A DNA stretch of 64,000 nt from Cognatiyoonia koreensis. Its GTDB lineage: Bacteria; Pseudomonadota; Alphaproteobacteria; Rhodobacterales; Rhodobacteraceae. Below the pieces are notes generated by a model. The model did not search any database, was not told where the DNA came from, and was given only the letters and a program-made list of their open reading frames with translations. Shown here one piece after another: positions 1 to 8,010 of the stretch. Both the position numbers and the translations under genes were made by a program. Where the stretch lies: contig NZ_FOIZ01000001.1 in the NCBI RefSeq assembly GCF_900109295.1, positions 2,046,001 to 2,110,000 on the forward strand, written 5' to 3'. Every line of letters begins with the position of its first letter. The stretch's first letter is position 1.

Positions 1-263
1 GCCAGCTCCTCGATCCGCTCATTGGACAGTTCCGGCGTCGAAACGCGCCCGGACGAAGACAGAAACAAGGCCCCTTCCGCGACAAGCCGTCGGGCCGCTT
101 CGCGCGCGGGTGTCATGGACACGCCGAATTCCTTGCCGATCCCGCGCAGGGTCAGCGCTGCACCGGGCGCAATTTCGCCGTGCATGATGCGCGAGCGCAA
201 GGCGCGGTAGACACGGTCATGCGCGGCACCAACAGGATCGGATGTGCGGGTCTGGATCAGCAT
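1..263 (-). CDS. GntR-family transcriptional regulator, C-terminal part outside the window
   Basis: DNA-binding regulator of which only the first 87 residues lie in the window. Reading leftward from ATG at 263, residues 10-75 form a GntR winged helix: DRVYRALRSRIMHGEIAPG, then a recognition region with GVSMTPAREAARRLVAEG. The effector domain (FCD, UTRA or other) is cut off, so the ligand cannot be told. A perfect 16-base palindrome lies six bases before the start codon and suggests self-regulation. The upstream metallopeptidase gene is on the same strand, 24 bases away. The family call is firm; the role is unknown. Confidence 0.85.
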   Translation of the reverse strand, partial: MLIQTRTSDPVGAAHDRVYRALRSRIMHGEIAPGAALTLRGIGKEFGVSMTPAREAARRLVAEGALFLSSSGRVSTPELSNERIEEL

Positions 264-268
264 ATCGT

Positions 269-284
269 CTTTGTGATCACAAAG
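269..284. promoter_or_regulatory. Perfect palindrome before the GntR start codon, candidate operator
   Basis: CTTTGTGATCACAAAG is a perfect 16-base inverted repeat filling most of the 24-base gap between the metallopeptidase stop codon and the GntR start. Symmetric sites of this size next to the regulator gene are typical of GntR self-regulation (known for the family). It overlaps where the ribosome binding site would lie, so binding or RNA folding could affect translation. The function is inferred. Confidence 0.5.
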
Positions 285-287
285 CAG

Positions 288-974
288 CTAGCCGTCAAAT
301 GAAACCCGATGCAACTGGTCCCCGTTTTCGCGCAGCCACGCGCGGTGCTGCGCATAGTCCGGCATCAAACCCGCAACGACCGACCAGAAGGCTGACGAAT
401 GGTTCATCTCGACCAGATGCGCGCATTCATGCGCCGCAACGTAATCCAGCACGGCAGGCGGGGCCATGACCAGCCGCCATGAATACATCAAACCGCCGCG
501 TGACGAACACGACCCCCAGCGAGAGCGCGTGTCGCGCAGCGATATTGTGTCGTAAGGCTTACCCACCGCGGCGGCGTAAGTGTCAGAGGCTGCGGCCAAA
601 CGGTCGCGTGCCAGCAGTTTCAAAAACGCCTGCACCCGCCGCCCGGTATCTGTGGCAGGGGCCAGCAGAACGCCATCCTTCAAAACAGCACGCCGCCCCT
701 GCCCTGCGTGGATCGGCACCAACTGCCCCGCGATTGGAATACTTGCACCGATGCGTACCTCAGTGATTGGTGCGACCGCGCCAACATGGCCGCGCAGCCA
801 CGACTCACGTTCGCGCAAAAACCCGATGGCTTCGCGTTCAGAGCCACGTTTGGGGATGGTCAGCGTGACCCTGCCATCCAGCCGCGATACGCGCAGCGAC
901 AGGCGCCGTGCCCTTGCAGAACGGCGCAATTCCACGTCAATCGGGGGGTTGCCAATCGTCAGTTGACGGCCCAT
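288..974 (-). CDS. YgjP-like (DUF45) zinc metallopeptidase
   Basis: Predicted zinc-dependent protease of the YgjP/WLM-like M48-related group, 228 residues, a usual length. The zinc site is HECAHLVEMNHSSAFW near residues 182-197: HExxH-like HECAH plus a further His in the same helix region. The preceding RDTRSRWGSCSSRGGLMYSWRL block is typical of the family, broken here as RWGSCSS followed by a hydrophobic strand. There is no signal peptide, so it is probably cytoplasmic. The substrate is unknown. It lies just upstream of the GntR gene on the same strand, but the operator-like palindrome between them argues for separate control. Confidence 0.85.
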   Translation of the reverse strand: MGRQLTIGNPPIDVELRRSARARRLSLRVSRLDGRVTLTIPKRGSEREAIGFLRERESWLRGHVGAVAPITEVRIGASIPIAGQLVPIHAGQGRRAVLKDGVLLAPATDTGRRVQAFLKLLARDRLAAASDTYAAAVGKPYDTISLRDTRSRWGSCSSRGGLMYSWRLVMAPPAVLDYVAAHECAHLVEMNHSSAFWSVVAGLMPDYAQHRAWLRENGDQLHRVSFDG

Positions 975-1084
975 ATGAACCCTTCACAAATGCAACGTGT
1001 CAAAGGCTTTGACACCACCCCCCGCTTATGGCAGTTGGCGACGATCCACTGCAAGCGTAGACAGATTATTTGAAGGGACACACC

Positions 1085-1408
1085 ATGCCGAAGGAAGAAT
1101 GGGGCACAAAGCGCCTTTGCCCGGAAACCGGCAAGCGTTTCTATGATTTGAACGCGACCCCCGTCATCAGCCCGTACACCGGGAACGAAGTCCAGATCGA
1201 AACCGGCAAGACCCGCACCATGCAGGCCGACGCCGCAGACGCGCAGTCCAAAAAGATGGAAGAGGTCGCAGAAGAAGATGATCTGGTCCTTGACGACGAC
1301 GATGATGAAGATGTCGATCTTGGCGATGATGTGCTTGAAGATGACGACGACGACGATACCGTTTCGCTTGACGAACTTGCCGACGTCGCCACGACAGACG
1401 ACGATTGA
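1085..1408 (+). CDS. FYDLN acid domain protein (TIGR02300 type)
   Basis: Small protein of about 107 residues with a conserved N-terminal segment (KRLCPETGKRFYDLN, then SPYTG) and a C-terminal half made almost entirely of Asp and Glu. The N-terminal pattern resembles a Cys-containing zinc-ribbon-like element, but only one Cys is present. The family is widespread in Alphaproteobacteria and its function is unknown. The start at ATG 1085 is chosen because GAAGGGA lies just before it; an in-frame TTG at 1070 is less likely. The acidic tail is low complexity and creates a false Ser-rich frame on the other strand. Confidence 0.88.
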   Translation: MPKEEWGTKRLCPETGKRFYDLNATPVISPYTGNEVQIETGKTRTMQADAADAQSKKMEEVAEEDDLVLDDDDDEDVDLGDDVLEDDDDDDTVSLDELADVATTDDD

Positions 1409-1416
1409 TTTTCAGG

Positions 1417-1449
1417 GCGGGCACGATCTTTTCACTTGATCCTGCCCGC
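1417..1449 (+). terminator. Stem-loop after the FYDLN gene, possible terminator
   Basis: GCGGGCA at 1417-1423 pairs with TGCCCGC at 1443-1449. An inner GATC/GATC pair follows after one C-C mismatch, leaving a nine-base loop. No T run follows, so it may be a processing or stability element, or a weak terminator ahead of the tRNA gene. Confidence 0.4.
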
Positions 1450-1476
1450 GCTGCTGCCTAGAACGCAGCACGGCTT

Positions 1477-1552
<76 letters not shown>

Positions 1553-1666
1553 AAACCTTCCTCTGTAACAGCTCTGTTTCAATATGAACGTGCCGGTGTC
1601 GTTGCCCGTTCGCCGCAGTGTCGCGTCCTGCGTCCAGGTGAGGCGCGATTTTCGAAGGGAATATGT

Positions 1667-2215
1667 CTATTTCTGGGTGCCCATCAGCGCCAGCACCGAT
1701 TGCTTCAGCACCTTCAGCCGCATTTCGAGTGTTTGCCGATCGGCAACATTGTACTTTGCGTTCGTGCTCATCGCATTGATGTAGGGGCCAAGCGTTTCCG
1801 GGTCAGGGCCATCCGCCGCACGCACCGCGTCGGTGAACAACGCATCCCATTCCCGCGCGGCAATGCGCAGTTCTTCTTGCGCGACCTCGTGAATCCCGTC
1901 CAGCAGTTCCGCACCTTCGGCAGACCCGGTCGCGATGTCATACCATCTCAGGGGGCCGATCTCAAAGTAGAGGTCCAGCTTTTCAGCCAGCGTCGGCACT
2001 TCGGCCCAGGCGGTCGTCACCTCTTTGAATGTCTTTGCAATCACGTGACGGACGGCACCACGCAAGATGTCCTCTTTACTGCCATAGCTGTTGTACAGCG
2101 TTTGCCGTGCGACGCCTGCCTCATTGGCAATGTCATTCATGGTGGTCTTGCCAACTCCATAGCGCATGAAAACGCGCAGTGCAGCTTCGACCAATTGCGT
2201 TGTGCGATCACTCAT
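1667..2215 (-). CDS. TetR-family transcriptional regulator
   Basis: Repressor-type regulator of 182 residues. The N-terminal helix-turn-helix is clear: [18 protein letters not shown], then [23 protein letters not shown], about residues 8-50. The rest should be a helical ligand-binding domain. The start at ATG 2215 gives a normal TetR N terminus; the frame stays open upstream, but that part overlaps the molybdenum hydroxylase gene. It is divergent from that operon with 81 bases between, and the gap holds an inverted repeat (2249-2275), so it probably controls the operon. The ligand is not known. Confidence 0.9.
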   Translation of the reverse strand: MSDRTTQLVEAALRVFMRYGVGKTTMNDIANEAGVARQTLYNSYGSKEDILRGAVRHVIAKTFKEVTTAWAEVPTLAEKLDLYFEIGPLRWYDIATGSAEGAELLDGIHEVAQEELRIAAREWDALFTDAVRAADGPDPETLGPYINAMSTNAKYNVADRQTLEMRLKVLKQSVLALMGTQK

Positions 2216-2248
2216 TACGTATTCGACTTCTTGACGTGTCGGGTTAGA

Positions 2249-2275
2249 TTGGACAATTATACGGAAAATGTCCAA
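2249..2275. promoter_or_regulatory. Inverted repeat between TetR and hydroxylase genes, candidate TetR operator
   Basis: TTGGACA at 2249-2255 and its exact complement TGTCCAA at 2269-2275 are separated by 13 bases. It lies 33 bases before the TetR start on one side and 21 bases before the iron-sulfur subunit start on the other, where a repressor could block both promoters. Seen: the repeat. Inferred: that TetR binds it. Confidence 0.45.
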
Positions 2276-2296
2276 CAGTATATCTCGGAGCGGCGA

Positions 2297-2758
2297 ATGC
2301 AATTCACGGTGAACGGTCAAACACACGAGGTGGATGTCGAGGACGACATGCCGCTGCTTTGGGTGCTGCGCGACGAACTTGGCATTACGGGGCCGAAATA
2401 TGGCTGCGGCATCGCCCAATGCGGGGCCTGCACTGTTCACCTTGATGGTATCGCTGTGCGCAGTTGCCAGATCCCTGCCGGATCTCTTGAAGGTGCGCGC
2501 GTGACAACCATCGAAGGTCTGGGCACGCCGGATGCCATGCACGCCTTGCAAGAAGCATGGGTCGATCATCAGGTGGCCCAATGCGGTTATTGCCAGTCCG
2601 GCCAGATCATGCAGGCCGCCGACCTTTTGACCACCACCCCTAATCCAACCGATCAGGACATTGACGACGTGATGAGCGGCAATCTTTGCCGCTGTGGCAC
2701 CTACCCGCGCATTCGCGCCGCGATCAAGACCGCTGCAACCAAGATGAAGGGGGCCTGA
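2297..2758 (+). CDS. Two [2Fe-2S] cluster subunit of a molybdenum hydroxylase (IorA-like)
   Basis: Small electron-transfer subunit, 153 residues, of a xanthine dehydrogenase-family hydroxylase. Residues 1-75 form a plant-type ferredoxin domain with CGIAQCGAC binding the first cluster. The C-terminal half holds the second cluster, CGYCQ and [10 protein letters not shown]. The arrangement matches isoquinoline 1-oxidoreductase alpha and aldehyde oxidase small subunits. GGAG lies just before ATG 2297. It is followed after two bases by the large subunit. No FAD subunit is encoded nearby, as in the IorAB type, which passes electrons to another acceptor. The substrate is not determined. Confidence 0.9.
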   Translation: MQFTVNGQTHEVDVEDDMPLLWVLRDELGITGPKYGCGIAQCGACTVHLDGIAVRSCQIPAGSLEGARVTTIEGLGTPDAMHALQEAWVDHQVAQCGYCQSGQIMQAADLLTTTPNPTDQDIDDVMSGNLCRCGTYPRIRAAIKTAATKMKGA

Positions 2759-2760
2759 TT

Positions 2761-5001
2761 ATGGGACGTTTGCGCACCATTTCCCGCCGCACATTCCTGA
2801 TCGGGTCGACCGCCGTTCTGGGCGGCGTCGCCTTCGGCACGTTCGCGGCCAACAAACCCTACGATAACCCCCTGCTTGCCGACCTTGGCGACGGCGAGGC
2901 GTCGTTCAATCCTTTCGTCAAGATCACGGATGAAACGATCACCCTGATCGTGAACCACGCCGACAGCGGCCAGGGTGTGCAATCGGCACAGGCCGCCCTC
3001 ATTGCCGAAGAACTCGATGTCGATCTTGATCAGGTCACGCTCAGCTTCGGGCACCCTGACCCTGCGTATTATAACGCAGGCTTTGCAGCCGAAGCGGTGC
3101 CATTCATGTCGTTTGACCGGTCTCTGCCGGCGCAGACCATGCGCGGGCTCGCGGCGGATGCGCTCAAGTTGCTGGGCCTGCAAGGCACCGGCGGATCGAC
3201 GTCAATGCCCGACCAGTATGTCAAACTGCGCACCGCCGGGGCTGTCGCCCGCGAAACGCTGAAACTGGCCGCATCCGCCCAAAGCGGTGTGCCTGTCGCG
3301 GAACTGACCACCGCTGGCGGAGCGGTGCAATTACCTGATGGTACTGCGCTCACATATCAAAGCCTTGCCGCGCAGGCGGCACAGATCGAACCCGTGAAGG
3401 ACGTCACCTTGCGTGATCCCGGCACATGGCGCCTGCTGGGCAAGCCGATGCAGCGCACGGATTCCGTTGCCAAATCGACCGGTACTGAAACCTACGGAAT
3501 CGACCTGAAAGTCGACGGCATGGTTCACGCCGCCGTACGCATGAATCCGCGTAAGGGGGGCGCGATGAACGGTTATGACGCCACTGCCGCCGAAGGCATG
3601 CGTGGTGTGTCGCAGGTTATTCCCTTGGCAAACGGCGCAGCGGTCATCGCCAACAATACCTGGCGCGCGATTACGGCGGTGAATGCGATTGATTTTGACT
3701 GGGGACCAGCCCCATACCCTGCAGAACAGGACGATCACTGGCAGGCAGTCGCGGCCAGCTTTACGGACGACCGGCTCGACAAGGAATGGCGGGCCGATGG
3801 CGATGTGGACAGTGCATTGACGGATGTAACCGTGATCGAAGCGGAATATCGCGCCCCTTATGTCGCGCACCAGCCATTGGAACCGATCGGTGCCATTGTC
3901 CGCGTGGATGAGAACGGGGCCGAGGTCTGGGCAGGACACCAACTCCCCGGTTTTTTGACGATGAAAGTCGCCGATATCGTCGGTTGCCCGATTGAGAATG
4001 TCGTCTTTCACAACCAGATGATCGGCGGCAGCTTCGGCCACCGCCTTGAATTCGAAAACATCACGCTGGCCACCGAAATCGCCAAACAATTGCTGGGAAC
4101 CCCCGTCAAACTGACCTTCAGCCGCGAAGAGGATTTCGCGCAGGATTTCACACGCCAGATCGGCATGTCGCGATCCAGAGGCGCGATCAAGGACGGCAAG
4201 GTCGACAGTTGGGCGCTTGATATCGCAACGCCTTCGCCTGTTGCTTCGCAAGGCGGGCGGATGGGTCAGGCGGTTCCCGGTCCGGACATGCAGATCGTGT
4301 CAGGGGCGTGGAATATGCCGTATGCCATTCCGCATCTGCGGGTGCGCGGCTACCGCGTGCCGGAACTTGCGCCGATCAGTTCCTGGCGGTCTGTCGGGGC
4401 TTCGACGGCGGGTTTCTTTGCGGAAAGTTTTCTTGACGAGATGATCCACGCCGCCGGTGCCGACCCGCTGGAAGAGCGTCTGCGGCTGTGCAACCACCCG
4501 GTCCACCGCGCGGTGCTGGAAACGATCGGCGAGATGTCGAATTGGGGCAGCGACATGGGCGAAAACCGTGGACGTGGCATCGCCATTGTCGAATCCTTCG
4601 GCGTGCCGACAGCGGAAGTGGTCGAGGTCACGATGACGGATCGTGGCATCAAACTCGACAAGGTTTATGTCGTCGCGGATGTGGGCCAGATCATCGACCC
4701 CGTGAACCTTGAAAGCCAGCTTTCGGGCGGCGCAATCTGGGGTCTGGGCCATGCGATCAATGCCGAAATCACCTATGCGGATGGCATCGCCGAGCAGGAA
4801 AACTTTTACACGCACGACGCCATGCGGATGTTCCAGTGCCCCGACGTCGCGGTCAAGGCGCTTGAAAACGCCGACATGATCCGTGGCGCAGGTGAACCCG
4901 GTGTGCCACCTGCGCCCGCAGCGCTTGCCAATGCGATTTTCGCGGCGACTGGGCAGCGTTTGCGCGAAATGCCGTTCAACAAATTCATCGACTTCGCCTA
5001 G
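2761..5001 (+). CDS. Molybdopterin-binding large subunit of a xanthine dehydrogenase-family enzyme (IorB-like)
   Basis: Catalytic subunit, 746 residues, the usual size for IorB-type proteins. The N terminus has a twin-arginine signal, SRRTFLIGS, so the folded complex is probably exported to the periplasm together with the small subunit. Molybdopterin-region motifs include GQGVQSAQA, GGSFGHRLEFE and WRSVGAS. GAGEPGVPPA near the C terminus holds the Glu that acts as catalytic base in this family. It hydroxylates N-heterocycles or oxidises aldehydes in known relatives; the substrate here is unknown. Maturation (XdhC-like) genes are not in the window. Confidence 0.9.
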   Translation: MGRLRTISRRTFLIGSTAVLGGVAFGTFAANKPYDNPLLADLGDGEASFNPFVKITDETITLIVNHADSGQGVQSAQAALIAEELDVDLDQVTLSFGHPDPAYYNAGFAAEAVPFMSFDRSLPAQTMRGLAADALKLLGLQGTGGSTSMPDQYVKLRTAGAVARETLKLAASAQSGVPVAELTTAGGAVQLPDGTALTYQSLAAQAAQIEPVKDVTLRDPGTWRLLGKPMQRTDSVAKSTGTETYGIDLKVDGMVHAAVRMNPRKGGAMNGYDATAAEGMRGVSQVIPLANGAAVIANNTWRAITAVNAIDFDWGPAPYPAEQDDHWQAVAASFTDDRLDKEWRADGDVDSALTDVTVIEAEYRAPYVAHQPLEPIGAIVRVDENGAEVWAGHQLPGFLTMKVADIVGCPIENVVFHNQMIGGSFGHRLEFENITLATEIAKQLLGTPVKLTFSREEDFAQDFTRQIGMSRSRGAIKDGKVDSWALDIATPSPVASQGGRMGQAVPGPDMQIVSGAWNMPYAIPHLRVRGYRVPELAPISSWRSVGASTAGFFAESFLDEMIHAAGADPLEERLRLCNHPVHRAVLETIGEMSNWGSDMGENRGRGIAIVESFGVPTAEVVEVTMTDRGIKLDKVYVVADVGQIIDPVNLESQLSGGAIWGLGHAINAEITYADGIAEQENFYTHDAMRMFQCPDVAVKALENADMIRGAGEPGVPPAPAALANAIFAATGQRLREMPFNKFIDFA

Positions 5002-5013
5002 AAAGTGTCTGCC

Positions 5014-5334
5014 ATGTCAAAACCATACAGCCTTGCGGCCCTGCTAATGTTCGTCAGCGCGCTGATCATGATCTACGGCGGGTTCGTTGCGCAACCGATG
5101 CCGCTTTTGCCGTTCGCGGCGGTTTTTCTGGCTCTTATGGCCGGGATGCGGCGCGGCTGGCGCAGTCTGGCATGGCTTGCCTTCTTCGCAACCGCATTTG
5201 CCACGATTTACGCGCTGTCACAAATCTGGGCAGTCGGGGCATGGTGGATCATCGCACTTGCAATAACCAGCGGCCTTTCATTTCTTGTACTGTTCGGCAG
5301 CCTGTGGCGGGCACCGCGTGTGGCCGAGGTCTAG
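5014..5334 (+). CDS. Small integral membrane protein of unknown function
   Basis: A protein of 106 residues (109 if the GTG at 5005 is used), almost wholly hydrophobic, with about four membrane segments (SLAALLMFVSALIMIYGG, LLPFAAVFLALMAG, LAWLAFFATAFATIYAL and IIALAITSGLSFLVLFG). I do not recognise the family. It starts 12 bases after the molybdenum hydroxylase gene and may belong to that operon. Its TAG stop overlaps the stop of iolG on the other strand in the shared tetranucleotide CTAG. Confidence 0.65.
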   Translation: MSKPYSLAALLMFVSALIMIYGGFVAQPMPLLPFAAVFLALMAGMRRGWRSLAWLAFFATAFATIYALSQIWAVGAWWIIALAITSGLSFLVLFGSLWRAPRVAEV

Positions 5335-6317
5335 ACGGCGACAGGGGCACCCGTTTCCCATGACCGCGTCGCGGCATCAGCCAAAAGCTGCGCGCGCAAC
5401 CCGTCGGTGATGTCGGGTGACATCGGGGCCTTGTCGCGCAATGCGGCAACGAACTGTGCGATTTCGCTGAAATAGGCATCCTCATAACGTTCCAGAAAAA
5501 AGTTCAGCGTGGGCGCGCGCCGGAAACCTTGGGCCGTCGCCACTTCGACAGCGTTTTCCAGCTTGTTTTCGGCCCGCAACATACCTTTGGACCCGTGCAC
5601 TTCGACCCGCTGGTCATAGCCATAGGTCGCGCGGCGTGAATTGGATATCTGGCATATCTTGCCGGACGCCGTTGTCAGGGTCACAGCCGCCGTATCCACA
5701 TCGCCCGCCGCCCCGATTGCGGGATCAACAAGCGCAGAACCGACAGCAAAGACCTGCAGCGGTTCCTCGCCCAGCAGAAAACGGGCCATATCAAGATCGT
5801 GGATCATCATGTCACGGAATATGCCGCCCGAACTTTTGATATAGGATACCGGCGGCGGGGATGGATCGCGGGACAGGATCGTTACGATTTCGACATCGCC
5901 AATTTCTCCGGCCCCAATGCGGGCCTGAATATCTGAAAAATTCGTATCAAAGCGGCGATTGAAAGCCGTCATGAAAGGCACCGCATTCTCTGTCACCACG
6001 TCCATGCACTCGCGGATGCGATCGGCTGACATATCGACTGGTTTCTCGCAGAAAATCGCTTTGCCCGCGCGGGCCGCAGCGTGGATCAGATCGTAATGCG
6101 TATCCGTCGGGGTGCCGATGACAACCGCATCAACATCCGGGTTTGCAATGACCGCGTCAGAACTTTGCGAAATTGCATCAGTCTTGATCGCCAAGGCGTC
6201 TGCCGTTTCATGAAGAAAGTCAGCCACAGCAACAAGCCGTGCATCCGGCAAACGCGTGATGGACGCCGCATGTACTTGACCAATCCGCCCGCAGCCAAGC
6301 AAACCAATTCCGATCAT
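5331..6317 (-). CDS. iolG: myo-Inositol 2-dehydrogenase
   Basis: Oxidises myo-inositol to scyllo-inosose with NAD, the first step of inositol catabolism. The protein has 328 residues, usual for the family. The N-terminal Rossmann motif is GCGRIGQVHA, the catalytic-Lys motif is EKPVD near residue 98, and IHDLDMARFLLG near residue 170 matches the catalytic Asp/His segment. It is the last gene of iolD-iolC-iolB-iolJ-iolG; its start overlaps the upstream stop by four bases (ATGA). The assignment as IolG rather than another Gfo/Idh/MocA member rests on this operon. Confidence 0.92.
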   Translation of the reverse strand: MIGIGLLGCGRIGQVHAASITRLPDARLVAVADFLHETADALAIKTDAISQSSDAVIANPDVDAVVIGTPTDTHYDLIHAAARAGKAIFCEKPVDMSADRIRECMDVVTENAVPFMTAFNRRFDTNFSDIQARIGAGEIGDVEIVTILSRDPSPPPVSYIKSSGGIFRDMMIHDLDMARFLLGEEPLQVFAVGSALVDPAIGAAGDVDTAAVTLTTASGKICQISNSRRATYGYDQRVEVHGSKGMLRAENKLENAVEVATAQGFRRAPTLNFFLERYEDAYFSEIAQFVAALRDKAPMSPDITDGLRAQLLADAATRSWETGAPVAV

Positions 6318-7162
6318 GCCCTGCTCTCCTGTCTGGGCGCACCGAATGCACGGATGACCTGCCGCGTCGCTGCAACCAGCGGGTCATGTGTATCCTTCAG
6401 TATTTCGACCCGATCAAACCGGTCGGGATCGGAATTCACGGCGTTGCGCAGCGCTGTCCCGAAGGCCATCCGCAATTCGGTCCCGATGTTGAATTTGCAG
6501 ATCGGGGTTTGGCGGGCCAGTGCGGCACGTTGCGCAGCCGGAACACCCGAACCGCCATGGATGACAAGTGGCACATCTGTCAGCGCGGCGATCTGGCCAA
6601 TGCGCGCCTCGTCCAGCCCGCCCGACGCGTCGGTTTGCAGATGCACGTTGCCCACTGACACAGCCATTGCATCGACACCGGTGTCACGGGCGAATTGCGC
6701 TGCTTCTTCGGGGATCGTTCCATCGGAATCAGCGCCGCCTGCGTAGCCGACGAACCCGATCTCGCCCTCGCAGGACACGCCCGCAGCATGGGCCAGCGCA
6801 ACAATTTCGGCCGTTTCCGCGATGTTTTGCGCCAAAGGTTTGCGCGACCCGTCAAACATGACAGAGGTAAAGCCGCTGTCGATTGCCTCTTTGCATTCTT
6901 CCAGCGTGTAGCCGTGGTCGAGATGCGCCACCACCGGCACCGCGGCCCGTTCGCCCAGATAGCGGAACATGGCCCCCAGCACAGGCAACGGCGTATGCGC
7001 ACGGCAGCCAGGTCCGGCCTGCAGAATGACAGGTGCCCCTTCAGCCTCGGCGGCGGCAACATAGGCGCGCATGTCTTCCCATCCAAGGGTGACAAGGCCC
7101 GCGACAGCGTAGCCTTGCTTCAGCGCGGGCTGCAGCACTTCTGCCAAAGTCGCCAGGGTCAT
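6314..7162 (-). CDS. iolJ: Class II aldolase, probable 5-dehydro-2-deoxyphosphogluconate aldolase
   Basis: Class II fructose-bisphosphate-aldolase family protein, 282 residues. Family motifs include AHLDHG (metal His after the catalytic Asp region), SVMFDGSR, VGNVHLQTD, IHGGSGVP and CKFNIGTELR. In an iol operon this enzyme is expected to split 5-dehydro-2-deoxy-6-phosphogluconate to dihydroxyacetone phosphate and malonate semialdehyde, as IolJ does in Bacillus. The many proteobacterial operons that instead use a DUF2090 domain fused to IolC differ; IolC here lacks that fusion. It overlaps iolB and iolG by four bases each. Confidence 0.87.
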   Translation of the reverse strand: MTLATLAEVLQPALKQGYAVAGLVTLGWEDMRAYVAAAEAEGAPVILQAGPGCRAHTPLPVLGAMFRYLGERAAVPVVAHLDHGYTLEECKEAIDSGFTSVMFDGSRKPLAQNIAETAEIVALAHAAGVSCEGEIGFVGYAGGADSDGTIPEEAAQFARDTGVDAMAVSVGNVHLQTDASGGLDEARIGQIAALTDVPLVIHGGSGVPAAQRAALARQTPICKFNIGTELRMAFGTALRNAVNSDPDRFDRVEILKDTHDPLVAATRQVIRAFGAPRQESRA

Positions 7163-7998
7163 TTGAATTTCGCGATCATATCCTTGATGCCGGGGATCGT
7201 TTCGATCTGATAGGCATGCGTGGGCTGGAAATACTGGACCAGACTGCGCTGGCTGAGACCGCCAAGGATCGTGAAGTAATACATTTCATAACCCGGCATC
7301 ACGGCACAGGCATGATAGCCCTTGTCGATCAGGATCGTAGAGCGGTCCATCAATTGATAGGCATCGCCGGGCACGCCTTCCTCGCGTTGCAGGATCTGAA
7401 CGCCAGAGCCGTGGTTCGGCCGAAAGCGGAAGTTGTATGTTTCATCATGCCGCGTTTCATGCGGCAGGTTGTCGGTGTCATGCTTGTGCGCCGGAAAGCC
7501 CGACCAACCGCCCTGCCCGACGGTGAACAGCTCGCTCACCAGAAGACGGCCGACTTTGTCGTGCTGTTTCTGCCCAAGGATATGCTTGATCTTGCGATGG
7601 GTTTTCGTGTCATCAGACCCGTATTGCACAAGGTCGAGTTCGTCGCTGCGCACATCGAACGGATCGAGCACCTTGTCGTAGCGCGCCCCTGCGATAAAGG
7701 TTTCGGTGTCGGTCTTGGCAACGATCGTTGCCTTTGCCCCGACGGGCACATAAACGCCTTCCGGCTCTCCATCCCAGACATCAACGCCGCGCCCGCCAAG
7801 ATCGGCAAAACCAACCCCTTCGACATCGACATCGATCGTTCCGGTCGCTGGCACGATGCAGGTTTCATAGCCGGGCACCTGATAGTCGAACGCCTCTCCT
7901 GCCTTCAGGTTGACGATGTTGAGATAGTTCAGCGGCACCGTCGGATCGTCGGCATCCACAATCGGCTTGTTCTGGTTGTCATGCGGCGGAATATGCAT
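7159..7998 (-). CDS. iolB: 5-Deoxy-glucuronate isomerase
   Basis: Converts 5-deoxy-D-glucuronate to 2-deoxy-5-keto-gluconate. The protein has 279 residues and a bicupin fold. The metal site region FPAHKHD then ETRHDETYNFRF (about residues 165-195) is conserved, and GYHACAVMPGYEMYYFTILGG near the end is a family hallmark (given here as GYHACAVMPGYEMYYF). It sits 12 bases after iolC and overlaps the aldolase gene by four bases. Confidence 0.93.
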   Translation of the reverse strand: MHIPPHDNQNKPIVDADDPTVPLNYLNIVNLKAGEAFDYQVPGYETCIVPATGTIDVDVEGVGFADLGGRGVDVWDGEPEGVYVPVGAKATIVAKTDTETFIAGARYDKVLDPFDVRSDELDLVQYGSDDTKTHRKIKHILGQKQHDKVGRLLVSELFTVGQGGWSGFPAHKHDTDNLPHETRHDETYNFRFRPNHGSGVQILQREEGVPGDAYQLMDRSTILIDKGYHACAVMPGYEMYYFTILGGLSQRSLVQYFQPTHAYQIETIPGIKDMIAKFK

Positions 7999-8010
7999 CG
8001 GAAAAATCCT

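Noticed and set aside
1141..1392. Ser-rich reading frame opposite the FYDLN gene
   Set aside because: It is only the reverse reading of GAC/GAT/GAA repeats that code the acidic tail; no start signal and no protein-like variety.
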